10,376 bases of DNA, from the NCBI RefSeq assembly GCF_022095675.1, contig NZ_JAHYSG010000204.1, positions 1 through 10,376 on the forward strand, given 5' to 3'. The notes below the pieces were generated by a model. It was not told the origin of the DNA. It did no database searches and saw only the letters and a program-made list of their open reading frames with translations. This DNA comes from Dactylosporangium sp. AC04546 (GTDB lineage Bacteria > Actinomycetota > Actinomycetes > Mycobacteriales > Micromonosporaceae). This document shows positions 6,128-10,376 of this stretch, one piece after another. Numbering within the stretch: position 1 is the stretch's first letter; each line of letters begins with the position of its first letter. Made by a program: the position numbers and the translations under genes.

Positions 6128-6740
6128 TACCGTGGCCATCCGACTGCTCATCGCCGACGACCAGGCCCTCGTGCGCGGGGCTCTGGCGGCGCTGCTCGAC
6201 CTGGAGCCCGACCTCGCGGTCGTGGCCGAGGTCGGCCGCGGCGACGAGGTCGTGGCCGCGGCGAAGGAGGCCCGGCCCGACGTGGCGCTGCTCGACGTCG
6301 AAATGCCCGGGATGGACGGCATCGCCGCCGCCGCGGCGCTGCGCAAGGCGATGCCCGGCTGCAAGGTGCTCATGGTGACGACGTTCGGCCGCCCCGGCTA
6401 CCTGCGCCGGGCCATGGCGGCCGGCGCCTCCGGCTTCGTGGTGAAGGACACGCCGGCCCGCCAGCTCGCCGACGCGGTCCGGCGGATCGCGTCCGGGCTG
6501 CGGGTCGTCGACCCGACGCTCGCCGCCGAGACCCTGGCGAGCGGCGAGAGCCCGCTGACCCCGCGCGAGGCCGACGCGCTGCGGTCCGCGCGCACCGGCG
6601 GGACCGTGGCCGACATCGCCGGCCACCTGGGCCTGTCCGAGGGCACGGTGCGCAACCATCTGTCCTCGGCGATCGGCAAGACAGGGGCCCGGACCAGGGC
6701 CGAGGCGGTTCGCCTGGCGGACGAGAACGGCTGGCTTTAG
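6123..6740 (+). CDS. NarL/LuxR-family response regulator (DesR-like), no adjacent kinase
   Basis: A 205-aa transcription factor with an N-terminal receiver domain (about 5-120) and a C-terminal LuxR-type helix-turn-helix (about 144-205). The receiver has the acidic pair D12-D13, the phosphoacceptor D58 in 'ALLDVEMPGMDG', T86/T87 and the conserved K108 in 'GFVVKD', so it should be phosphorylatable. The DNA-binding part reads 'LTPREADAL...TVADIAGHLGLSEGTVRNHLSSAIGKTGARTRAEA', the usual NarL/FixJ helices. DesR-type regulators are normally encoded next to a DesK-type histidine kinase, but the flanking genes here are a coiled-coil membrane protein and a phosphotransferase, so its partner must lie elsewhere. 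I see no convincing ribosome binding site for ATG 6123. GTG 6132 would give the common 'xAIRLLIADDQ' beginning and is a real alternative. The stop is immediately followed by the phosphotransferase promoter. Confidence 0.92.
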   Translation: MPTVAIRLLIADDQALVRGALAALLDLEPDLAVVAEVGRGDEVVAAAKEARPDVALLDVEMPGMDGIAAAAALRKAMPGCKVLMVTTFGRPGYLRRAMAAGASGFVVKDTPARQLADAVRRIASGLRVVDPTLAAETLASGESPLTPREADALRSARTGGTVADIAGHLGLSEGTVRNHLSSAIGKTGARTRAEAVRLADENGWL

Positions 6741-6770
6741 ATGTCACAGCCTCGATCTCAGACGTACAGT
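6741..6770 (+). promoter_or_regulatory. Promoter of the APH-like gene (leaderless)
   Basis: ATGTCA (6741-6746), an 18-bp spacer and TACAGT (6765-6770) are followed after 6 nt by the ATG at 6777. The -35 begins directly after the stop codon of the response-regulator gene. An in-frame ATG at 6741 falls inside the -35 hexamer and so is unlikely to be the start. Confidence 0.55.
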
Positions 6771-6776
6771 CTCGAC

Positions 6777-7439
6777 ATGACCGCTATCCTCGCCAGCGGC
6801 CGCGACGCTGACGTCTACGCGCTCGACGAGCGGCGGGTCCTGCGGCGCTACCGCAAGGGCGGCGACGTGACCGCCGAGGCGGCCGTGATGCGCTACGTCG
6901 CCGACCACGGCTTCCCGGTCCCGCGGATCTACGAGGCGACCGGTGCCGACCTCGTGCTGGAGCGGCTCGACGGCCCGACCATGCTCCAGGCCCTCGCCGA
7001 CGGCACGATGCACCTGCGCGACGGCGGGGTCGTGCTGGCCGACCTGCTCGACCGGCTGCACAAGATCCGGGCGCGCACCGCGACCGACCCGGGCACCCGC
7101 ATCCTGCACCTCGACCTGCACCCCGAGAACGTGGTGCTGACCGAGGGCGGCCCGGTCGTCATCGACTGGCGCAACACCACCGAGGGCCCGCCCGAGCTCG
7201 ACGTGGCGATGACCGCGCTCATCGTGGCCCAGGTGGCGGTCGACCCCGGGCACCCGTTCACCGGGCAGGCCGAGGCGTTCCTCGACGTGCTGCTCGGCTG
7301 CACCCGCGACAACCCGCTGTCCCAGCTGGAGGCGGCCGTGCGCCGCCGGGCGGCGGATCCGAGCCTGACGGGCGACGAGCAGGCACATCTCCACGAGGCA
7401 AAACTGCTGGTCACGACGTTTGCACGGGCCCATCACTGA
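6777..7439 (+). CDS. Aminoglycoside phosphotransferase (APH)-fold kinase, substrate unknown
   Basis: A 220-aa cytoplasmic protein with the APH/choline-kinase fold. Visible are the nucleotide-loop region 'LASGRDADVYALDERRVLRRYR' (5-26), the catalytic loop 'HLDLHPENVV' (H111, D113, N118) and the metal-binding 'VVIDWRNT' (D130). The position that usually holds the ATP-binding Lys is Arg-rich here (VLRRYR). The catalytic base, Asn and Mg2+ Asp are all kept, so kinase activity is likely. The family phosphorylates antibiotics, choline, sugars or other small molecules, and nothing nearby tells which; calling it a resistance gene would be unsupported. At 220 residues it is shorter than classical APH enzymes (about 260-300 aa), mainly in the C-terminal part. 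The start at 6777 rests on the promoter geometry; starting at 6741 would add 12 residues. It follows the response regulator on the same strand but appears to have its own promoter. Confidence 0.82.
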   Translation: MTAILASGRDADVYALDERRVLRRYRKGGDVTAEAAVMRYVADHGFPVPRIYEATGADLVLERLDGPTMLQALADGTMHLRDGGVVLADLLDRLHKIRARTATDPGTRILHLDLHPENVVLTEGGPVVIDWRNTTEGPPELDVAMTALIVAQVAVDPGHPFTGQAEAFLDVLLGCTRDNPLSQLEAAVRRRAADPSLTGDEQAHLHEAKLLVTTFARAHH

Positions 7440-7452
7440 CCGCCACTGATAA

Positions 7453-7489
7453 CCCGATCGGGGCGGGGCGAGCGGCGACCGGCTCGGTC
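7453..7489. repeat. Two short inverted repeats between the APH-like and 74-aa genes
   Basis: The 62-nt gap holds a 10-bp palindrome CCCGATCGGG (7453-7462) and a hairpin-type repeat GACCG-GCT-CGGTC (7477-7489). Neither is followed by a T-run, so they are not a clear intrinsic terminator. They could be protein-binding sites or part of a U-less actinobacterial terminator. Confidence 0.25.
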
Positions 7490-7501
7490 ACGCTTTGTGC
7501 C

Positions 7502-7726
7502 ATGGAAGAACTCTTCGTTCGCCAGGTGGACATCGGGATCGCCGACATGGACATCGCCGTCGACGACCAGCTCACCACCACCCGCGTGGTGATCGAGCGC
7601 GCCACCGCCACCGACCGCAAGGGTGGCGCCGAGCGGGACCTGCTGCTCGTCTACGGCGCGGCCGAGACGAAGGCCGTCGCCGAGGCGCTGCACCGCGCCT
7701 CCGAGATGGCGATGGAGGAGTCGTAA
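7502..7726 (+). CDS. Small hypothetical protein, 74 aa
   Basis: A small acidic protein I do not recognise. Its first half alternates hydrophobic and polar residues ('VRQVDIGIADMDIAVDDQLTTTRVVIERAT', suggesting beta strands). It then has 'RDLLLVYGAAETKAVAEALHRASEMAMEES', suggesting a strand and a final amphipathic helix. This is a plausible compact alpha/beta fold with no cysteine, signal peptide or membrane segment. Codon bias matches the neighbouring genes, and the frame has a natural start and stop in the gap between two solid genes, which supports it being real. The start at ATG 7502 has no Shine-Dalgarno sequence; a weak -10-like CACGCT (7489-7494) ends 7 nt upstream. The dioxygenase gene begins 42 nt after its stop. 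Confidence 0.6.
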   Translation: MEELFVRQVDIGIADMDIAVDDQLTTTRVVIERATATDRKGGAERDLLLVYGAAETKAVAEALHRASEMAMEES

Positions 7727-7733
7727 AGAACGC

Positions 7734-7762
7734 TTGTTGAAGTCTCAACTACTAGCTACATT
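7734..7762 (+). promoter_or_regulatory. Promoter of the DODA-type dioxygenase gene (leaderless)
   Basis: TTGTTG (7734-7739), a 17-bp spacer and TACATT (7757-7762) are followed after 6 nt by the ATG at 7769. This is the best promoter match in the window. The surrounding 40 bp are notably AT-rich compared with the rest. Confidence 0.7.
7736..7749. promoter_or_regulatory. Inverted repeat in the dioxygenase promoter (candidate operator)
   Basis: GTTGA-AGTC-TCAAC is a perfect 5-bp inverted repeat with a 4-bp centre. It overlaps the -35 hexamer and the spacer. A repressor bound here would block RNA polymerase. The TTGA...TCAA form resembles sites of MarR-family regulators, which often control ring-cleaving oxygenases, but no MarR gene is in the window. 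Confidence 0.45.
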
Positions 7763-7768
7763 GGGTGC

Positions 7769-8632
7769 ATGAGTGCGCTGCCCCTGCTGGACCGTCACCT
7801 CGACCACGCCGTCCCGGCCAGCCGGGCGCAGCGCACCTGGACCTCGTCCGACGGGCCGCTGCCGAGCATCTACCTCAGCCACGGCGCCCCGCCGCTGCTG
7901 GAGGACGGCGCCTGGATGCGCCAGCTGTCCGACTGGTCGCTCGGGCTGCCCAAGCCCACCGCGATCCTCATCGTCAGCGCGCACTGGGAGTCGGCGCCGC
8001 TGAGCGTCTCCGGCACAGCGGCGGGGACGCCGCTGGTGTACGACTTCGGCGGCTTCGCCCCGCACTTCTACCGCCTCCAGTACGCCACCCCGGACGCCTC
8101 CGCCCTGGCCAAGCGCGTCGCCGGCCTCATGCCCGACACCGAGCCGGTGCACGAGCACCGCCACCGCGGCCTCGACCACGGCGCGTGGGTGCCGCTCATG
8201 GTGATGTACCCGCTGGGCGACGTGCCGGTGCTCCAGCTGAGCCTGCCGACGCACGACCCCGACCGGCTGCTCGACCTGGGCCGGCGCCTGCGCCCGCTGC
8301 GCGAGGAGGGGGTGCTCGTGATCGGCTCCGGCTTCATGACCCACGGCCTGCCGTTCCTGACCCGCGAGCACTGGATGGGCGGCGGCGCCCCGCCCGGCTG
8401 GTCGGCCGACTTCGACGCATGGGCCGGCGAGGCCCTCGCCCGCGGCGACGTCGACACCCTCGCCCGGTTCGCCACCGAGGCGCCGGGCATGCCGTTCGCC
8501 CACCCGACGGTGGAGCACTACACGCCGCTGTTCGTGACGCTCGGCGCCGCCGACCGCCCGGACGCCCCGGCGACGACGGTCATCGACGGCTACTTCATGG
8601 GGCTGGCGAAGCGCTCGATCCAGGCGGCCTGA
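7769..8632 (+). CDS. DODA-type (LigB superfamily) extradiol ring-opening dioxygenase
   Basis: A 287-aa soluble metalloenzyme related to the 4,5-DOPA dioxygenase family (YgiD/DODA). These enzymes open catechol-type aromatic rings with O2 using a His-bound divalent metal. The characteristic histidines are all in place: H38 in 'YLSHGAPP', H72 in 'IVSAHWES', H137 in 'LDHGAWVPL', H192 in 'FMTHGLPF' and H250 in 'VEHYTPLF'. The length is slightly above the usual 260-270 because of about 25 extra N-terminal residues before 'LPSIYLSHG'. The start is fixed by the promoter whose -10 ends 6 nt upstream. The true substrate cannot be deduced; many bacterial members act on small catechols or have unknown substrates. 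It is likely inducible through the inverted repeat in its promoter. Its last 38 bases overlap the 3' end of the convergent MOSC gene. Confidence 0.92.
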   Translation: MSALPLLDRHLDHAVPASRAQRTWTSSDGPLPSIYLSHGAPPLLEDGAWMRQLSDWSLGLPKPTAILIVSAHWESAPLSVSGTAAGTPLVYDFGGFAPHFYRLQYATPDASALAKRVAGLMPDTEPVHEHRHRGLDHGAWVPLMVMYPLGDVPVLQLSLPTHDPDRLLDLGRRLRPLREEGVLVIGSGFMTHGLPFLTREHWMGGGAPPGWSADFDAWAGEALARGDVDTLARFATEAPGMPFAHPTVEHYTPLFVTLGAADRPDAPATTVIDGYFMGLAKRSIQAA

Positions 8633-9275
8633 GCCGGGCCCGGACCTTCTCCTTCGTCGACTCGGGCAGCGCCTCGGCGGCCAGCAGCCGGGGCAGCAGG
8701 TCGGGCTGGAGCGTGAGCGCGCGGAACGCGACCCCGATCGTCACGTCGTGATTCGGGCTGTGCACCACCTCGACCGGGTCACCGGCGCGGATCGAGCCGG
8801 GCCGGACGACCCTGAGGTACGCGCCGGGAAGCGCGTGGACCGTGAACCGCTTGATCCAGGCCGGCTCGTCCAGCCAGCCGGCGAACGTGCGGCACGGGAT
8901 CCGCGGCGCGGACACCTCCAGCACGACCTCGTCGCCGATCCGCCAGCGCTCGCCGATCAGCGCGTCGGTCACCGCGAGGCCCTGCGTCGTCAGGTTCTCG
9001 CCGAAGACGCCGCCGGTCAGCTCCCGGCCGAGCTCCGCGGCCCAGCGGTCGAGATCCTCCCGCGCGTACGCGTAGACGGCCTGATCCGGCCCGCCGTGGT
9101 GCTTGACGTCGCTGATCGAGTCGCCCAGCAGGCCGGTCGGCGTGGTGCCGCGCGGCCCCGGCACGGCGATCTCGACCGGCCCGGTGACGGGCCGCTTGTC
9201 GATGCTCGTGGTGGGGAAGTCGGAGTGCGCGGTCGGCACCGGCGACCCGACGTTGACGGACAGCAGGTAGGCCAC
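8595..9275 (-). CDS. MOSC-domain protein (YiiM-like)
   Basis: A 226-aa protein containing a MOSC domain, the fold shared with molybdenum cofactor sulfurase C-termini and YiiM/mARC-type proteins. Stand-alone members are predicted or shown to handle molybdenum cofactor and reduce N-hydroxylated compounds. Key motifs are 'DVKHHGGPDQAVYAYAREDL' (56-75), 'GVFGENLTTQGL' (89-100), 'IGDEVVLEVSAPRIPCRTF' (113-131) with the conserved Cys at 128, and a helical tail. The start is GTG at 9275: a -10-like TACCGT (9287-9282) ends 6 nt upstream, and the protein then begins 'VAYLLSVNVGSP', as is usual for the family. A longer reading from 9320 would add 15 residues unlike the family. The 3' end runs 38 nt into the convergent dioxygenase gene, and its last codons (RPPGSSASPAP) look like an unconserved tail. 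No other molybdenum cofactor gene is nearby. Confidence 0.88.
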   Translation of the reverse strand: MAYLLSVNVGSPVPTAHSDFPTTSIDKRPVTGPVEIAVPGPRGTTPTGLLGDSISDVKHHGGPDQAVYAYAREDLDRWAAELGRELTGGVFGENLTTQGLAVTDALIGERWRIGDEVVLEVSAPRIPCRTFAGWLDEPAWIKRFTVHALPGAYLRVVRPGSIRAGDPVEVVHSPNHDVTIGVAFRALTLQPDLLPRLLAAEALPESTKEKVRARLRPPGSSASPAP

Positions 9276-9281
9276 CGCTCG

Positions 9282-9287
9282 ACGGTA
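9282..9287 (-). promoter_or_regulatory. -10 element of the MOSC gene (leaderless, GTG start)
   Basis: TACCGT on the minus strand (9287-9282) is followed after 6 nt by the GTG at 9275. No convincing -35 is seen 16-18 bp upstream (the best is TCTCCA at 9311-9306). The call rests on position and on the same arrangement at neighbouring genes. Confidence 0.4.
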
Positions 9288-9340
9288 GCCGCTGAGGCCG
9301 GTCGGTGGAGAGGGCCACATCGGCGGTCGCGGCCTTTGCG

Positions 9341-9495
9341 GCGCCCTGGTCAGGCGCTGGTCAGGCGCTGGTCAGGCGCTGGTCAGGCCCCGGTCGGGCC
9401 CCGGTCAGCCCACGGTTCGGCTTCGGTCGGGCTTCGGTCGGGCTTCGGTCGGGCCCGGCCAGGCCTCGGTTTGGCCTCGGTCAGGCGCCGGTCAG
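9341..9495. repeat. Degenerate 11-bp tandem repeat array, about 14 units
   Basis: About 14 head-to-tail copies with plus-strand consensus GCNYCGGTCRG. Three are identical (GCGCTGGTCAG at 9354, 9365 and 9376). Others are GCCCCGGTCGG (9387), GCCCCGGTCAG (9398), GCTTCGGTCGG (9431 and 9442), GCCTCGGTCAG (9474) and GCGCCGGTCAG (9485). Occasional units are 10, 12 or 13 bp. The unit is not a multiple of three and the frames through it are not gene-like, so it is non-coding except for its last copy or so, which forms the final codons of the minus-strand gene ending at 9481. It fills most of the gap between that gene and the MOSC gene. Confidence 0.85.
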
Positions 9496-10260
9496 CGCGA
9501 GGTCCGCGCCGGCCCGGATGCCCGGTCCGCCCACGGTGGTCGGCTCGCGGCCAGGCTCGGCGTGGACGACGCGGGCGCTGGCGAGGTACCGAATACTGAC
9601 ATTCTCCGCAAAATGCCGCCCGTTGAGCAGCCCGGCCGCAGCGAGCACCGTACCGACGTCGATGCCCCAGAATCGATGCCCTTCGTGGCCGTCGCGGTAG
9701 TGGACGGCGACCTCGCCGGTGAGATATGCGTCGTAGATCACACGCACCCCGAGCGCCATCCGCAGCCCGACCAGCTCGTCCCCGGCCCCGCCGGCCGGCA
9801 GCTCGAGCCGGCACGACTCGACCGTCTCCGCGCCCCACTCGTGGGCATAGTCGAGCCTGCCCCCGGCCGGGAGTTCAACGGTGTACCGCACGTGCTCCGC
9901 CGGACTGATCCCGTCGACCGGCGACCACAGGTTGGCCGCGGTGCACGCGAGCTGCGCGGCGCCCACGCCGCCGAGGGGCACCGAGACCGGCTCGGACCCG
10001 ACCCCGGTGACGGACGCGCTGGCCACCCGCAGCGTCGTGGCGACGGGTTCCCACCCGTGCGACCGGTGGAGAAACCCGTCGAGCTGCGCAAGATCGGGCG
10101 TCCGCCCGAGACAGGCGGCGACGGCGTCGACAAGACGCCGCTCGTCAAGCCCGAACGCGTCCCGCTCCTGGGCGCTGACGGCATGCCGGTCACAGCCGGT
10201 GGCGTTGACGCTGGACGACGCGTAGCAGGTCCCAGCCACGATGGACAGCTCGACACCCAT
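9481..10260 (-). CDS. Hypothetical protein, 259 aa, family not recognised
   Basis: A soluble-looking protein with no motif I can name. The N-terminal third contains 'ELSIVAGTCYASSSVNATGCDRHAVSAQERDAFGL'-type sequence and a helix ('LDERRLVDAVAACLGRTPDL'). The middle alternates strands ('TTLRVASASVTGVGSEPVSVPL', 'HVRYTVELPAGGRLDYAHEW', 'SCRLELPAGGAG'). The C-terminal part has 'RMALGVRVIYDAYLTGEVAVHYRDGHEGHRFWGIDVGTVLAAAGL'. There is no clear signal peptide or membrane helix. The start at ATG 10260 is supported by GGGGAG ending 7 nt upstream, a normal Shine-Dalgarno sequence; an ATG/GTG reading from 10335 would add 25 Gly/Arg-rich residues. The last five codons before the stop (ALTGA) are made from the first minus-strand unit of the 11-bp repeat array. 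Codon use is like the neighbours. Confidence 0.72.
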   Translation of the reverse strand: MGVELSIVAGTCYASSSVNATGCDRHAVSAQERDAFGLDERRLVDAVAACLGRTPDLAQLDGFLHRSHGWEPVATTLRVASASVTGVGSEPVSVPLGGVGAAQLACTAANLWSPVDGISPAEHVRYTVELPAGGRLDYAHEWGAETVESCRLELPAGGAGDELVGLRMALGVRVIYDAYLTGEVAVHYRDGHEGHRFWGIDVGTVLAAAGLLNGRHFAENVSIRYLASARVVHAEPGREPTTVGGPGIRAGADLALTGA

Positions 10261-10376
10261 GGCCCACTCCCCGTCTCCGGGACGCCCCGTGACGTACCCG
10301 CAACCAAGCGTCCCACCCGCACGGCCCCCCACCACGGCATTCGCCGAAACCGCACCACGCTGCCTCCGCCGTCCAC
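10261..10376. other. Upstream region of the 259-aa gene, cut by the window edge
   Basis: This 116-bp stretch holds the Shine-Dalgarno sequence of the 259-aa gene (GGGGAG on the minus strand, about 10272-10267). I find no other supportable gene and no clear -35/-10 pair. Frames open through it on the minus strand are likely chance in this GC-rich sequence. Confidence 0.4.

Noticed and set aside
205..6751. The 10-mer TGTCACAGCC occurs at 205-214 and 6742-6751, both upstream of genes, with a related GATGTCACA upstream of tdk
   Set aside because: Its distance to the -10 differs between sites (19 and 23 bp), and short repeats in 10 kb of biased sequence can arise by chance. There is no palindrome or other support.
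6741..6776. ATG at 6741 as start of the APH-like gene, coupled to the preceding stop (TAGATG)
   Set aside because: It lies within the likely -35 hexamer, and the 12 added residues are not family-like. The ATG at 6777 sits 6 nt after a good -10. Coupled translation cannot be fully excluded.
6777..7439. Calling the APH-like gene an aminoglycoside resistance gene
   Set aside because: Only the general kinase fold is visible. The protein is short and no resistance context is present.
7440..7501. Intrinsic terminator after the APH-like gene
   Set aside because: Inverted repeats are present but short, and neither is followed by a T-run.
9341..9495. Possible CRISPR array
   Set aside because: Units are 11 bp, directly adjacent and without unique spacers. 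No cas genes are present.
9305..9700. Plus-strand open frames whose translation shows repeated 'RRWSGAGQAPV'-like peptides
   Set aside because: The periodicity comes from the 11-bp DNA repeat read in three frames in turn. The frame also runs antisense through the 259-aa gene, and there is no start signal.
1..10376. tRNA, rRNA, insertion sequence, attachment site or riboswitch
   Set aside because: I saw no cloverleaf-like segment with tRNA consensus arms, no transposase motif, no long terminal inverted repeats, and no long conserved leader; most leaders appear to be absent.

Overview
The window is very GC-rich actinomycete DNA, with strong G/C bias at third codon positions and frequent GTG starts. 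The gene repertoire suggests a Micromonosporaceae-type genome, but that family assignment is inference. It looks like chromosomal housekeeping and accessory sequence. I see no rRNA, tRNA, CRISPR array, transposase or phage gene. I support fourteen protein genes (one cut by the left edge), several promoters and operators, and one degenerate tandem-repeat array.

Layout. 1-149 (-): start of a membrane protein, possibly a PAP2-type phosphatase. 237-644 (+): DUF1801 protein. 629-2022 (-): csoR, then a small C39-like cysteine peptidase, then a macro-domain ADP-ribose protein. 2064-4322 (+): membrane GGDEF-EAL c-di-GMP enzyme, divergent from csoR, with a CsoR-type palindrome between them. 4319-4903 (-): type II thymidine kinase, convergent with the GGDEF-EAL gene. 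5007-6090 (+): small exported protein, then a membrane-anchored coiled-coil protein. 6123-6740 (+): NarL/DesR-type response regulator with no kinase beside it. 6777-7439 (+): APH-like phosphotransferase. 7502-7726 (+): small conserved-looking protein. 7769-8632 (+): DODA/LigB-type extradiol dioxygenase. 8595-9275 (-): MOSC-domain protein. 9341-9495: about 14 degenerate copies of an 11-bp repeat. 9481-10260 (-): unrecognised 259-aa protein.

How the genes relate. No single pathway joins them. Apparent units are csoR/peptidase/macro on the minus strand and the exported protein/coiled-coil pair on the plus strand. The clearest regulatory features are a 13-bp CsoR-type operator over the csoR -35 position, and an inverted repeat in the dioxygenase promoter. 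Across the window, eight start codons lie 6-7 nt downstream of a -10-like hexamer and lack a usable Shine-Dalgarno sequence, which indicates leaderless transcripts. I used this pattern to choose starts for the thymidine kinase, phosphotransferase and MOSC genes. Three convergent pairs overlap at their 3' ends.

I found no clear new multi-gene defence or biosynthetic system. The most notable items are the csoR/c-di-GMP operator arrangement, the 11-bp repeat array, the leaderless-promoter pattern, and the unrecognised exported/coiled-coil pair upstream of an orphan regulator.
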